This document shows, piece by piece, positions 1-9,733 of a stretch of 64,000 nucleotides of DNA. This DNA is from JBBECJ01 sp963763325 (GTDB taxonomy: Bacteria; Chloroflexota; Chloroflexia; Thermomicrobiales; CFX8). The notes beneath the pieces were generated by a model. It saw nothing but the letters and a program-made list of their open reading frames with translations, was not told where the DNA came from and did not search any database. Both the position numbers and the translations under genes were made by a program. How positions within the stretch are numbered: the stretch's first letter is position 1; every line of letters starts with the position of its first letter. Location of the stretch: NCBI GenBank assembly GCA_963763325.1, contig CAVXOL010000023.1, forward strand, positions 372,001-436,000. The letters are read 5' to 3'.

Positions 1-19
1 GCCGTGAGGAGATCCGCAG

Positions 20-919
20 ATGACCCGAGCAGATAGAAGCATGTGCGAGGAGCGAGGTGTCCCGAGCAACTGGGGCAGATGGGGTGATGAGGACCAGCGC
101 GGGACGGCCAACCTGCTCTCCGACGACGGCGTCCTGGCTGCGTCCAAACTGATTGGCAAGGGCAAGGTCTACTCACTGGCCGCGCCGCTCTCACCTGATG
201 GCCCGAATCTGCCAACGCGCCGGCCGACCTGGCACGTGGTTACCCAGCGGCAACGTGCCTCTGGTGGCGACGACATGAGCGCCGACGATGTCGTGATGAT
301 GCACACGCACGGGACGACCCACATTGACGCCCTCTGCCACATCTTTGTCGGCGATACCCTCTACAATGGCCACCCGGCGAGCACACTGACGCCCTACGGC
401 GCCCAGAAGTGTGGTGTCGAAAACGTTGGGCCGATCGTCGGGCGGGGAATTCTGCTCGACATGGCAACGTTTCGCGAGCGCAAGCGGCTGGAATCGGGTG
501 AGCCGATCACGCCCGACGACCTCGATGCCTGTGCGAAGGCGGAAGGAATTGAGATCCTGCCCGGAGACATCGTCCTCGTTCGCACCGGCTGGTGGCAGCT
601 CCACGCCGAAGGCGCCGACGCCCGCAGGACGTTCTATGACGGCGAACCCGGACCAGACGGAGACTGCGGCAACTGGTTCCAGACACGGGATGTCGTCGCG
701 CTAGGAGCCGACAATCCAGCCGTCGAGGTCGTCGCATCGTGGCGCGATCCGCTGCCGCTGCATAGGGCCGTTATCTGGGGCTGCGGCGGCTACCTGCTTG
801 AGTTTCTCGATCTCGAAGCGCTCGCTCGTGACCACGTCTACGAATTCATGTTCGTGGCCACCCCGCTGCTGCTCGACGGAGGAATCGGCAGCCCGATTGT
901 CCCGCTCGCCATCATCTAG
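20..919 (+). CDS. Cyclase family protein (kynurenine formamidase-like hydrolase)
   Basis: The 299-residue product belongs to the cyclase family (PF04199), metal-dependent hydrolases that include kynurenine formamidase and isatin hydrolase. The family metal motif is visible near residues 94-106 as HTHGTTHIDALCH, in which the His/Asp/His residues bind Mn or Zn. Length fits the family (220-320 residues). The start at 20 is supported by AGGAG at 6-10, nine bases upstream; an internal ATG at 41 is possible. It is followed after 46 bases by a dehydratase on the same strand, so the two probably form an operon for amino-acid or related catabolism. The exact substrate (N-formylkynurenine or another amide or lactone) cannot be read from the sequence. 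Confidence 0.85.
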   Translation: MTRADRSMCEERGVPSNWGRWGDEDQRGTANLLSDDGVLAASKLIGKGKVYSLAAPLSPDGPNLPTRRPTWHVVTQRQRASGGDDMSADDVVMMHTHGTTHIDALCHIFVGDTLYNGHPASTLTPYGAQKCGVENVGPIVGRGILLDMATFRERKRLESGEPITPDDLDACAKAEGIEILPGDIVLVRTGWWQLHAEGADARRTFYDGEPGPDGDCGNWFQTRDVVALGADNPAVEVVASWRDPLPLHRAVIWGCGGYLLEFLDLEALARDHVYEFMFVATPLLLDGGIGSPIVPLAII

Positions 920-965
920 CACGTCGAACGATATTGGTTCCCAAATCCCGGGGAAGGACACGAGA

Positions 966-1913
966 GTGATCTCGATCGCAGACATCTGGGCAGCACGGCC
1001 AGTCGTGATGGAGGCAGCCATTCGGACACCGCTGGTACGGCTACGAGTTGACGACGCCCCAGCTGAGATCTATCTCAAGTTGGAGAACCTCCAGCCGATC
1101 GGCTCGTTCAAGCTGCGCGGCGCATGGAACGCGATGCGTGCCCTGCCGGCCAGCGCCCTCGATCGCGGAGTCCTGACCGCCTCCGCCGGAAACATGGCGC
1201 AAGGCGTCGCCTTCGCGGCTCAGCGATTCAGCGTGCCATGCACCGTCATCGCGCCGGACAACGCTCCGGTGGCGAAGGAACGGGCCGTGCTCCGAATGGG
1301 AGGCGACTTTCGGCGAGTTCCGCGTGATCGCTGGTGGCAGACGTTCCAGGAGCGAAGCTTTCCGGGCCTCGAACATCGAACATTCGTCCACGCGTTCGAC
1401 GATGACCTCGTCATGGCCGGCAACGGCACTATCGCGCTGGAATTGCTCGAAGATCTTCCGGATGTCGATACAGTCGTCGTACCGTTCGGAGGCGGAGGGC
1501 TGGCCTCGGGGATCGCGACCGGGCTGCGAACCCTGAAACCTGACACGAAGATCTATGCGGCTGAGGTCGACGTCGCCGCGCCGCTCTCCGCCTCACTGGC
1601 AGCGGGCGAGGCCAGGACCATCGAGTACGGCTCTTCGTTCGTCGATGGCATCGGTAGCACGATGGTCTTCCCGCGCATGTGGGATCTGGCCAGCACGCTG
1701 CTAGACGGCTCTTACACGGTCTCTGTAGATCAGGCCGAGAACGCCGTCAGGTTACTCGTCGAACGCCAGCGTGTGATCGCTGAAGGTGCGGCAGCCTGTG
1801 CCGTCGCCGTCGCGCTCTCCGGCCAGGCAGGGACCGGCAAGATCGCCTGCATTGTCTCAGGCGGTAACATCGACACGGCTGTCCTGACTGACATTCTCAA
1901 CCGAGGTACCTAG
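966..1913 (+). CDS. Threonine/serine dehydratase (PLP-dependent, fold type II)
   Basis: This is a 315-residue PLP enzyme of the threonine ammonia-lyase/serine racemase group, expected to deaminate L-threonine to 2-oxobutanoate or L-serine to pyruvate. The PLP lysine lies in GSFKLRGAWNA (Lys about 49). A glycine-rich phosphate loop GGGGLASG occurs near residue 175 and the C-terminal SGGNID segment is present. The short form lacks the C-terminal ACT-like regulatory domain, so it resembles catabolic rather than biosynthetic enzymes. I chose the GTG at 966 because GGAAGGA lies at 952-958. The frame is open further upstream to 798, but that stretch overlaps the preceding gene and has no homology. 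Serine racemase or threo-3-hydroxyaspartate dehydratase are alternatives. Confidence 0.88.
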   Translation: MISIADIWAARPVVMEAAIRTPLVRLRVDDAPAEIYLKLENLQPIGSFKLRGAWNAMRALPASALDRGVLTASAGNMAQGVAFAAQRFSVPCTVIAPDNAPVAKERAVLRMGGDFRRVPRDRWWQTFQERSFPGLEHRTFVHAFDDDLVMAGNGTIALELLEDLPDVDTVVVPFGGGGLASGIATGLRTLKPDTKIYAAEVDVAAPLSASLAAGEARTIEYGSSFVDGIGSTMVFPRMWDLASTLLDGSYTVSVDQAENAVRLLVERQRVIAEGAAACAVAVALSGQAGTGKIACIVSGGNIDTAVLTDILNRGT

Positions 1914-1923
1914 CTCCTTGAGA

Positions 1924-1939
1924 TGTGTCGAACGACACA
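1924..1939. promoter_or_regulatory. Short perfect palindrome after the dehydratase stop
   Basis: TGTGTCG and CGACACA form 7-bp arms separated by AA, 10 bases after the dehydratase stop codon. The two-base gap is too small for an ordinary RNA hairpin loop and no T tract follows. A protein-binding dyad is as likely as a weak terminator. Confidence 0.3.
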
Positions 1940-2035
1940 GCACGCCTGTAACCGGGTCGACTGACATCACAGTCGGCTGAACCTACTCTCGATCCATGGC
2001 TGATCGTTATCGCCATTTCGAGAGGAGCCTGACCG

Positions 2036-2236
2036 ATGGCAACCGTACCGACCACGACAACGCGCCCAGTCACGATGGCACAACTGCGCCGCGAAGGGTT
2101 CAATGCCCGCCAGATCCGACAATTGAAGGATCTGCGAGCGTCATACCCGATCCGCGAGCACGTTACGTCGTCGCAGGACATGCACCGCCTCGAACTGATG
2201 CGCTGGCTGCGCCAGAACGGGCGGCTCGAGGATTGA
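2036..2236 (+). CDS. Small conserved-looking hypothetical protein (66 aa)
   Basis: The frame encodes 66 residues with a Thr-rich start and then a charged helical stretch (QLRREGFNARQIRQLKDLR and DMHRLELMRWLRQNGRLED). AGAGGAG at 2021-2027 is placed eight bases before the ATG, which supports translation. There is no signal peptide or membrane segment and I recognise no family. The basic helical pattern would suit a small nucleic-acid-binding or adaptor protein, but that is a guess. It is monocistronic between the dehydratase and the convergent protease. Confidence 0.55.
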   Translation: MATVPTTTTRPVTMAQLRREGFNARQIRQLKDLRASYPIREHVTSSQDMHRLELMRWLRQNGRLED

Positions 2237-2313
2237 TGACAGAGCGTTACGATCCTCCTGTCGTCTGTGGCTTCGATACGGGACGACAGGGGGAAAGTCA
2301 TTGCGCCTCACGA

Positions 2314-3240
2314 TCATGACATCACAGCCACCGTTCGCCGCTCCCCTGCGCGCTGGATTGTTAGCGACAATGACCCGCCACGTCCCGCGCCGGTCAACGC
2401 CATTGCGATATCGCCCGGCTCTTCGAGTTGCTCGCCGCAAATTTCCAGCAGGATATCGCCCGGCAGCAAGCCGGCTCGCGCCGCAATAGAATCGGCTGCG
2501 ACGTCAAGAATCATCAGCACGAACTCCTGATTTGAACTCTTGCGCCCGTCGCTGGTGGGAGTATTCTGAATGACGCCAACCTGAATGCCAAGCGTTCGTC
2601 GTTCACGCGATGCCAGCAGGCGCGCAACGGTCGCGCTCGGGACGGCAAGCGCGGTGCCAGGGCCAAGGACCATTGCATTGATCCCGACGACCTCGCCGCG
2701 CGCGTTGACGAGCGGCCCGCCCGAATTCCCCGGTCGCAGTTCGATGTCTGCAAGCAAGCCCTCTCGTAGGTGCTTGTCGGGACCGCCCTCATACGCGCCG
2801 AACCGGCTGAAGACTCCAAAAGTCACGACTCCGGGAACACCATGTGGATGGCCGACAGCCAGGACGATCTCGCCTGACCGCAGGCTCGACGAGTCGCCGA
2901 CCGGAAGAGCCGGAAGGTCCGTCGCGTCAACCTTCAGGAGCGACAGGTCCCGTTCCGGCAGCCTCGTGACAACGCGTGCGTCCAGCACACGATGATCAAC
3001 CAGTGTCACGTGCGCGGTGTCGCCAGGCACGACGTGATGATTCGTGACGATCAAGCCATCTCGGCTCCAGATCGTTCCGGCTCCCGTTCCGCGCCCATCG
3101 GTGATTTCTACAACTCCCGCTCTGACAACTTCATACAATGCAGCAAGCTCATCGGACAACGCGCTCGCCAGGAACAAATGTCGACGTTCCAACATCACCA
3201 TGCTCGTTTCATTCTCTGTTCTAGACTCAGTACCCAGCAC
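2314..3240 (-). CDS. HtrA/DegP-type serine protease with C-terminal PDZ domain
   Basis: The product (up to 308 residues) has a trypsin-like domain followed by one PDZ domain. The triad is visible: His69 in TNHHVV, Asp98 in ERDLSLLKV and Ser173 in RPGNSGGPL. The PDZ domain spans about 215-305 (AADSIAARAGLLPGDILLEI). No signal peptide or N-terminal membrane anchor is present, unlike most HtrA proteins, so an intracellular protease is likely unless the N-terminus is misassigned. Start codons are a GTG at 3240 with GGAG six bases upstream, or ATG at 3201 or 3195. It diverges from the glucosidase gene; the space between them is about 165 bases. Role: degradation of damaged protein, inferred from the family. 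Confidence 0.88.
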   Translation of the reverse strand: MLGTESRTENETSMVMLERRHLFLASALSDELAALYEVVRAGVVEITDGRGTGAGTIWSRDGLIVTNHHVVPGDTAHVTLVDHRVLDARVVTRLPERDLSLLKVDATDLPALPVGDSSSLRSGEIVLAVGHPHGVPGVVTFGVFSRFGAYEGGPDKHLREGLLADIELRPGNSGGPLVNARGEVVGINAMVLGPGTALAVPSATVARLLASRERRTLGIQVGVIQNTPTSDGRKSSNQEFVLMILDVAADSIAARAGLLPGDILLEICGEQLEEPGDIAMALTGAGRGGSLSLTIQRAGERRTVAVMS

Positions 3241-3405
3241 TCAGGACTCCGAGATCCGTGCTACCGTACTGCCCATCGGGCAGGCACGCCTGCTCTAATC
3301 CTGCGATGGTCATTTGTCAACAACATCAGTGGACCGGGCAGGTGGATACCAGCCGTTCGGGCAGGTCTATCCGAACCCTCCGCCCGCGATCGGATACAGG
3401 CACCG

Positions 3406-6114
3406 ATGGCCGAACGTGACCTGAACCAGCCGACGACATTGACCGCCGAACACCGACGCCTCGCAGGCGACGAGGCCAGCGTCACCGCCTGGCGCCGCTG
3501 GGGACCGTATGTCGCAGATCGATCGTGGGGAACTGTCCGCGAGGACTACAGCGAGGACGGCAACGCCTGGAGCTTCCTGAGCCACGAGTATGCCCGCAGC
3601 AAGGCGTATCGCTGGGGCGAGGACGCCATCGCCGGCATATGTGACCGCTACCAGATCCTCGCCTTCGCGCCGGCCTTCTGGAACGGCGTCGATCCGATCC
3701 TCAAGGAGCGATTCTTCGGACTGACCCCACACGACGCGAACCACGGAGAAGATGTCAAGGAGTACTACTTCTATCTCGACAATCTTCCGACACATGCTTA
3801 CATGCGCTGCCTGTACAAGTACCCGCAAGCGCCGTTTCCTTACGGCCACCTGGTCAACGAGAATTGCCGACGAAATGGCAGCGGGCCAGAATATGAGTTG
3901 CTCGACACAGGTGTATTCGATGAAGACCGCTACTTTGACATCGTCATCGAGTACGCGAAAGCAACCGAAGAGGACATTGTCGTCCGGATCGAAGCCTTCA
4001 ACCGGGGGCCGGATGACGCCGAGATCCACATCATCCCGCAGCTCTGGTTTCGCAACCGCTGGAGCTGGGACGACAAGGAGTATCGACAACCGGACATCCG
4101 CGAGATCCAGCGGCAAGACGGATTGATTGAATTGATCGCGGACGACTCAGCGACCGAGCCGCTCCCAAACCTCGGGTTCACCTACCGACTCGGCCCTCGC
4201 CACCTGCTTGGCGAGCCGGGTGGCATGCCATTGTTTACCAACAACGAGACAAACGGCCCAGTCGTCTTTGGCGATGGAGCGGTCAGCCGCAGTCGCTACA
4301 CGAAGGATGCCTTCCACCGTGCGATCGTGAACTGGGATCGCTCAGCAGTCAACGACAGCTCGACAGGCACGAAGGCATGTATCCACTACACCCGGGTTGT
4401 CCCAGCCGGCGGATCAATAACATTGCGCATGCGACTGACTGACGAGCAGTTGGACGATCCTCTGGCAGATATTGATTCGTTGATCGCCTCTCGACGCGCC
4501 GAAGCAGACGAGTTCTACGCCGCGATCCATCCACCGAAGGCGAGCGACGACGAGCGGCTCGTCCAGCGCCAGGCATTCGCCGGAATACTCTGGTCGAAGC
4601 AGATCTATCTCTTCGATGTCAACCTCTGGCAGGACGGTGACAATCCGAACTGGCCGCCGCCAGTCGGACGCGCGTCAATCCGCAACACCCACTGGCGACA
4701 CCTGAACTCGATGCGCATCCTGTCGATGCCCGACTGCTGGGAATACCCATGGTTCGCTGCCTGGGACCTGGCGTTTCACGCCGTCACACTCGCACTCGTC
4801 GACCCTCTGTTCGCCAAGGAGCAGCTCTGGTTGATGCTCTTTGAACAGTTCCAGCACCCCAACGGTCAACTCCCGGCGTACGAGTGGGAGTTCTCGGACA
4901 CGAACCCTCCGGTCCACGCCTGGGCTGTCTGGCGGGTCTACAACATGGAGCGGATCCGGACGGGCAAAGCCGACCGGATGTTCCTCGAACGATGCTTCCA
5001 CAAGCTGCTTCTCAACTTCACCTGGTGGGTGAACAAGGTCGATCGTGACGGCAGTAACGTCTTCGAGGGCGGTTTCCTCGGTCTCGACAACATCACCGTC
5101 CTCGATCGCAGCGAGCCGCTGCCTGATGGTGCAGTCCTTGAAGAAGCAGACGCGACCGGCTGGATGGGTATGTACTGCCTCAACCTGATGCGGATGGCGC
5201 TCGAACTCGCGCGCGAGAACCCGGTCTATGAAGGGCTGGCCGTCAAGTTCTTCGAGCACTTCGTCTACATCGGCGCGGCCATGAAGAGGATGGGTCACGG
5301 CGGACAACCTCTCTGGCACGCAGAGGACGGATTCTTTTACGACCTGCTACGCCACGCGGACGGGAGCGCAGTCTCGTTCCGTGTGCGATCGCTCGTCGGA
5401 CTGATCCCGCTTTATGCCGTCGAACGGCTGGAGCGCGACTGGATCCAGCCTTTCGACGAGTTCCGCGAGAGTTTCGACTGGTTCCTCAAGAATCGGAATG
5501 ACATCGCCGGGGAATGCGTCGCGACCGTCACGCACGACGACCACGAGCATGATGTCCATGTGCTATCCATCGTCAACCAGGAGCAGATGCGCCGATTACT
5601 AGCCAGAATCTGGCATCCCGACGAGTTCCTCTCGCCATACGGTATGCGGAGTCTGTCGAAGATGCATGAGCGGGAGCCATTCGTCTTCGGTGATCGCACC
5701 GTCGGGTACGAGCCATCTGAGGCCATCACGAAGATCAAGGGCGGCAACTCGAACTGGCGTGGGCCGGTCTGGTTCCCGACGACATTCATGATGATTGAGG
5801 CACTGCGCAAGCTGGCGACGGCGCATGGCTCGAAATTCGACCTCGGATTGTATGACTCCGACGGAGTTCCGGTCACATTCTCAGACATCTCACGCGGGCT
5901 TGCCGACCGGCTGATCTCGATCTTTACCGTCGATGGAGAGGGCCGGAGGCCGGCTCATGGGCGGTTTGAGACCTTCCAGCGTGATCCGCATTGGCGCGAT
6001 CTGATTTTGTTCTATGAGTATTTCGACGGCGACACCGGAGCAGGGCTCGGAGCCAGCCATCAGACCGGTTGGACCGCACTCGTTGCGTCGCTGATCGATG
6101 AGTGGCGGCGATAG
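3406..6114 (+). CDS. MGH1/GH63-like glycoside hydrolase (glucosidase)
   Basis: This 902-residue protein resembles the bacterial MGH1-type glucosidases related to GH63 processing alpha-glucosidase. It has an N-terminal beta-sandwich region with the opening WRRWGPYVADRSWGTVREDY and a C-terminal (alpha/alpha) barrel. The stretch MPDCWEYPWFAAWDLAFH near residue 440 and the late segment GNSNWRGPVWFPTTF are typical of the barrel active site. No signal peptide is seen, so it probably acts on cytoplasmic glucosides such as glucosylglycerate or mannosylglycerate-type solutes; that substrate is inference. The reading frame is open back to 2992, but homology begins at ATG 3406, which I take as the start. 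It ends one base before the stop of the convergent glycosyltransferase. Confidence 0.85.
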   Translation: MAERDLNQPTTLTAEHRRLAGDEASVTAWRRWGPYVADRSWGTVREDYSEDGNAWSFLSHEYARSKAYRWGEDAIAGICDRYQILAFAPAFWNGVDPILKERFFGLTPHDANHGEDVKEYYFYLDNLPTHAYMRCLYKYPQAPFPYGHLVNENCRRNGSGPEYELLDTGVFDEDRYFDIVIEYAKATEEDIVVRIEAFNRGPDDAEIHIIPQLWFRNRWSWDDKEYRQPDIREIQRQDGLIELIADDSATEPLPNLGFTYRLGPRHLLGEPGGMPLFTNNETNGPVVFGDGAVSRSRYTKDAFHRAIVNWDRSAVNDSSTGTKACIHYTRVVPAGGSITLRMRLTDEQLDDPLADIDSLIASRRAEADEFYAAIHPPKASDDERLVQRQAFAGILWSKQIYLFDVNLWQDGDNPNWPPPVGRASIRNTHWRHLNSMRILSMPDCWEYPWFAAWDLAFHAVTLALVDPLFAKEQLWLMLFEQFQHPNGQLPAYEWEFSDTNPPVHAWAVWRVYNMERIRTGKADRMFLERCFHKLLLNFTWWVNKVDRDGSNVFEGGFLGLDNITVLDRSEPLPDGAVLEEADATGWMGMYCLNLMRMALELARENPVYEGLAVKFFEHFVYIGAAMKRMGHGGQPLWHAEDGFFYDLLRHADGSAVSFRVRSLVGLIPLYAVERLERDWIQPFDEFRESFDWFLKNRNDIAGECVATVTHDDHEHDVHVLSIVNQEQMRRLLARIWHPDEFLSPYGMRSLSKMHEREPFVFGDRTVGYEPSEAITKIKGGNSNWRGPVWFPTTFMMIEALRKLATAHGSKFDLGLYDSDGVPVTFSDISRGLADRLISIFTVDGEGRRPAHGRFETFQRDPHWRDLILFYEYFDGDTGAGLGASHQTGWTALVASLIDEWRR

Positions 6115-6115
6115 A

Positions 6116-7156
6116 TCAGCGCGCGGCCGGCGTCGTCTGAGAGAGGTGACCATCGTCCCGTGCTGACATCCGGCGGGCGATCCGTCGTGCCGCCCGGAGC
6201 GGATCAAGCATCATCGCGAGGACGAAGTAGTTCGCCGCCAGCACCGGCTTTCCTTCGAACCGAAACAGCCGCCGCCGCCGTAAGCAGTACATCATCCAGT
6301 CGTAGCGACGGATGTTCAGTTCGCCAACGAAGAGTGGGCCACGCTCACGTTTGGTCTGCTCTGCCAGCGTAGGTTCAGGTTGCCCGGATCGGCGAGCGTC
6401 CTGACAGGCTCGGATCAACCGCACCATCTGCTGCTGCTCGAAGAATCGCTTGAACGACATGCTGCCTAAGTGCACTCGGTACTCAACCAGGTACTCGGGA
6501 ACAACAACCACCGGATGGTCATCGGCGACGCGGCTCCACAAATCGGAATCAGCGGCCGATCCAAATGCTGCCCGATACCCTCCCAGCGCGAGGAGCGTCG
6601 GTCGATGAACGACGACAGAGGCGTGGATGAACGACATCCACTCGTTCCGCTGGCGTCGTTTGTGATAGTCGCTAACACTTCTCGGACCGAACGCGATCTG
6701 GCCGAACTCCGTGCCATCAGACGTTATCTCGACACCGTAGGTCCCGACGACTCGAACCTCCGGATTCTGGGCGATGGTGAAAGCCTGCCGTTCGAGTCGT
6801 TGGGGCCGCGAAATGTCATCGTGGTCGATGATCGCCACCCAGTCATAGCGCGCCTCGATCAGCCCTCGGTTGAGCGTGGCGGGCTGGTCGATATTGTCCT
6901 GATGAATCACCCGAATCCGGGGTTCGCGTGCGGCGTAATCATCCAGGATCGCAGCGGTGGAATCGGTTGATCCGTCGTTAATGATCAGGAACTCGAAGTA
7001 GGGATGAGTCTGGGCAAGGATGCTGTCGACCGCCTCGCGAATGTATTGCTCGCCGTTATAGACGGGCATCAGAACGGACATCCAGATCGGCTCGGATTGC
7101 GACGAGCCGTCGGTGGGCAACGATTGTGTCCTCCGGGAGACCATTCGGCTGCTCAT
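6116..7156 (-). CDS. Glycosyltransferase family 2
   Basis: This is a GT-A fold transferase of about 346 residues. The conserved N-terminal segment SVLMPVYNGEQYIREAVDSI leads into the nucleotide-sugar site, with INDGSTDST and the metal-binding IIDHDDI following. It should add a sugar from a UDP- or GDP-donor to a growing surface glycan at the cytoplasmic membrane face; there is no transmembrane helix. I prefer the ATG at 7156 (AAGGGA immediately upstream) or 7144, since residues encoded upstream up to 7267 have no homology. It diverges from the polysaccharide exporter, so it probably belongs to the same cluster. Confidence 0.85.
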   Translation of the reverse strand: MSSRMVSRRTQSLPTDGSSQSEPIWMSVLMPVYNGEQYIREAVDSILAQTHPYFEFLIINDGSTDSTAAILDDYAAREPRIRVIHQDNIDQPATLNRGLIEARYDWVAIIDHDDISRPQRLERQAFTIAQNPEVRVVGTYGVEITSDGTEFGQIAFGPRSVSDYHKRRQRNEWMSFIHASVVVHRPTLLALGGYRAAFGSAADSDLWSRVADDHPVVVVPEYLVEYRVHLGSMSFKRFFEQQQMVRLIRACQDARRSGQPEPTLAEQTKRERGPLFVGELNIRRYDWMMYCLRRRRLFRFEGKPVLAANYFVLAMMLDPLRAARRIARRMSARDDGHLSQTTPAAR

Positions 7157-7273
7157 TCCCTTTGTCGTTGCGCGTCGATGCGCGGCATCCGCGAACGGTC
7201 GACAGACGCTGAGGCACTCGTCATCGGCTCGCTGCTCACCACACAAGCGAAGTGACACGTTGCGCACACAGCA

Positions 7274-7279
7274 ATTATA
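7274..7279 (-). promoter_or_regulatory. Candidate -10 element for the GT2 gene within the 7157-7523 spacer
   Basis: The divergent spacer 7157-7523 is one of the most A+T-rich stretches of the window and contains no gene. On the minus strand it holds a perfect TATAAT at 7279-7274, about 120 bases before the GT2 start. I do not see a convincing -35 box at 16-18 bases, so this is a tentative promoter element. On the plus strand TTGTCA (7341-7346) and TATAGT (7372-7377) occur but are 25 bases apart. Confidence 0.3.
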
Positions 7280-7523
7280 GCGTAAGAAACTGAATGTGCT
7301 GTGATCCCACTATTTCGCGCGCCCCTAACGGTTACTACTTTTGTCAGGTGTCGTTGGCGGAACCCGCGGACTATAGTTGTTGAAGCATCAATCCCGGGCA
7401 CGGCTGCCAGCCGGAGCCAGGCAGCAAGGGGAACGAAGCCCTTCCGCCGCCGGTCGCGTCGTGCACTACAGCGATGAATGTATGAGATTCGGCTCAATCC
7501 TGTGTTGAGCACGAAGGATAATG

Positions 7524-8381
7524 ATGAGTCCGTCTGAATCCTCCACCACAATTGCAGCGACGCTGCCGACCACCATCATCCGTCCATCGAGCGGCTGGTC
7601 GGCGCTCAACCTGGCTGACATCTGGGCGCACCGAGAACTTCTCTACTTCCTGATCTGGAGCGATCTGAAGCTGCGTTACAAGCAGACTTCACTCGGAGCG
7701 GTCTGGGCAGTCTTGCAACCACTCTTGACGATGGTGGTCTACAGCATTTTCCTTGGCCGTTTGGCGCGTGTGCCGTCTGATGGCGTACCGTACCCGATCT
7801 TCGTCTACACGGCGTTGGTTCCTTGGACATTCTTCGCAAACGCGCTGACACAATCGAGCCTGAGCCTGATCCGCCACGAGCGAGTGATCACGAAGGTGTA
7901 CTTCCCGAGGTTGATCATTCCAGTCTCCGCGATTGCCGCCGGGCTCGTCGATCTGGGGATTGCCTTCGTCCTGCTGGTCGGGATCATCATCTATTACGGA
8001 ATCATTCCGGGGGCCGCTGTCCTGCTCCTGCCACTGTTCGTCCTGCTGGCGACGGTGACGGCGCTGGCAGTTTCGCTCTGGCTCTCGGCACTTAACGTCC
8101 AATACCGGGACGTGCGCTATACGGTGCCGTTCATGACCCAGGTCTGGATGTTCGTGACACCGGTCATCTATCCCGCCAGTCTGGTGCCGGAACGCTGGCA
8201 CGTCTTGTATGGACTGAACCCGATGGCTGGCGTCGTCGAAGGATTCCGATGGTCGCTGCTTGGTCAGGACAACCCGTCCGTCCCGATCCTGCTGGCGTCA
8301 GCATCGATGACGATCCTGATCCTGGTTGGTGGTCTCTATTACTTTCGCAGGATGGAACGGACATTCGCGGATGTGGTGTAG
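7524..8381 (+). CDS. ABC-2 type polysaccharide exporter, permease subunit (Wzm-like)
   Basis: The 285-residue integral membrane protein has the pattern of the O-antigen/teichoic acid ABC-2 permeases: a cytoplasmic N-terminal helix, the signature YFLIWSDLKLRYKQTSLG, then six hydrophobic segments and a short charged tail. It should form the homodimeric channel that exports lipid-linked polysaccharide across the cytoplasmic membrane with the ATPase encoded next. Two ATG codons are adjacent (7521 and 7524); GAAGGA at 7513-7518 fits the second better. The stop is three bases before the ATPase start, so the genes are co-translated. Confidence 0.9.
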   Translation: MSPSESSTTIAATLPTTIIRPSSGWSALNLADIWAHRELLYFLIWSDLKLRYKQTSLGAVWAVLQPLLTMVVYSIFLGRLARVPSDGVPYPIFVYTALVPWTFFANALTQSSLSLIRHERVITKVYFPRLIIPVSAIAAGLVDLGIAFVLLVGIIIYYGIIPGAAVLLLPLFVLLATVTALAVSLWLSALNVQYRDVRYTVPFMTQVWMFVTPVIYPASLVPERWHVLYGLNPMAGVVEGFRWSLLGQDNPSVPILLASASMTILILVGGLYYFRRMERTFADVV

Positions 8382-8384
8382 CCA

Positions 8385-9707
8385 TTGAGTTCGATAGCCA
8401 TCCAGGCCGAAGGACTCGGCAAACGCTACCGGATCGGGGCCGAGCAGCGCAGCCAGCATCTCCGTGAGGCACTGACCGACTCCCTCACCCGGCCATTCAA
8501 ACGCAATCGCCGAGGCTCGGGCGACTCGGACGCTACCATCCTCTGGGCGCTCCGTGATGTGACATTCGAGATGACGCAGGGAGAAGTCGTCGGCTTCGTC
8601 GGTCGCAACGGCGCCGGCAAAAGCACGTTGCTGAAGATTCTGGCACGGATCACCGAGCCAACCGAGGGGCAAGCCATCATTCACGGCAGGGTCGGATCGC
8701 TGCTCGAAGTTGGGACAGGGTTTCACAATGACCTCACCGGACGCGAGAACGTCCTGCTTAATGGAGCTATCCTCGGCATGAAGCGGGCCGAGATCCGGCG
8801 CAAGTTTGACGAGATCGTCGCCTTTGCCGAAGTCGAGCGATTCATCGACACTCCGGTCAAACACTATTCAAGCGGAATGTACATGCGGCTGGCATTCGCC
8901 GTTGCCGCTCACATGGACCCTGAGATCCTGCTGGTCGATGAGGCGCTGGCCGTTGGCGATGCAGCCTTCCAGGCAAAGTGCATCGCGAAGATGGAAGACG
9001 TCGCGCGTAGTGGCCGAACGGTTGTCTTTGTCACTCACAACATGGCCTCCATCCGCTCGATGTGTGACCGCGTCATCTGGCTGAACGACGGAACCATCGC
9101 AGCCATCGGCGAACCGGACGAGGTCATTGCAGGCTACCTGCAGACGTCATACACGACCTGGCAGGATCAGCGTTGGGATGATCCGGACGAGGCGCCCGGA
9201 AACGATCAGGTCCGGATCCATGCTGCGCGAGTCAGGCCGGAGGACGGCACTTCCGAAGACCAGATGACGATCTCGACCCCGATCGAAGTCGAGATTGAGT
9301 ATTGGAACCTCGAAGAGGGCGCCTATCTGAATCTCAGCATCCAGCTTGTCAACGAAAATGACGTCGTCGTCTTCGACGCCCGCCCTGTCCTCGAACGCGA
9401 CTGGCAGGGGCGACCGTTCCCGACCGGGCTCTTCCGCGATGTCTGTCGGATACCGGCTGGACTGTTGAACGATGGCCGGCATCGGGTAGAGGTCTCCTTC
9501 CATCACTACCGGTCGCATCTCATCCACCGTGAAGACGATCTACTGATCTTCGATGTCGAGGATGACATCGAGCAGCGTGGCGAATGGTGGGGCAAGTGGC
9601 AGGGTGCGACACGCCCGAACCTACCATGGCGCACCGAACTCGTTTCGCCCGACAACGAATCGGCGTTCGTCGCGTCTGCAGAGGCAACGTTCCGCCGATC
9701 AATGTAA
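8385..9707 (+). CDS. ABC polysaccharide exporter, ATP-binding subunit with Wzt C-terminal domain
   Basis: The 440-residue subunit has an ATPase domain (about 1-250) with Walker A VGRNGAGKST (72-81), the signature YSSGMYMRLAFA, Walker B LLVDEALAVGD and the switch histidine in VFVTHN. A C-terminal beta-sandwich of about 170 residues (270-440) corresponds to the Wzt carbohydrate-binding domain that selects terminally modified O-polysaccharide in the E. coli O8/O9a systems. The start is a TTG at 8385, three bases after the permease stop. With its neighbours it forms an ABC-dependent surface glycan export unit. Confidence 0.92.
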   Translation: MSSIAIQAEGLGKRYRIGAEQRSQHLREALTDSLTRPFKRNRRGSGDSDATILWALRDVTFEMTQGEVVGFVGRNGAGKSTLLKILARITEPTEGQAIIHGRVGSLLEVGTGFHNDLTGRENVLLNGAILGMKRAEIRRKFDEIVAFAEVERFIDTPVKHYSSGMYMRLAFAVAAHMDPEILLVDEALAVGDAAFQAKCIAKMEDVARSGRTVVFVTHNMASIRSMCDRVIWLNDGTIAAIGEPDEVIAGYLQTSYTTWQDQRWDDPDEAPGNDQVRIHAARVRPEDGTSEDQMTISTPIEVEIEYWNLEEGAYLNLSIQLVNENDVVVFDARPVLERDWQGRPFPTGLFRDVCRIPAGLLNDGRHRVEVSFHHYRSHLIHREDDLLIFDVEDDIEQRGEWWGKWQGATRPNLPWRTELVSPDNESAFVASAEATFRRSM

Positions 9708-9733
9708 GCGCACTGTGAAGGAGTCAGCGGTCC

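Noticed and set aside
2992..3405. N-terminal extension of the glucosidase frame
   Set aside because: It overlaps the divergent protease gene and has no similarity; homology begins at ATG 3406.
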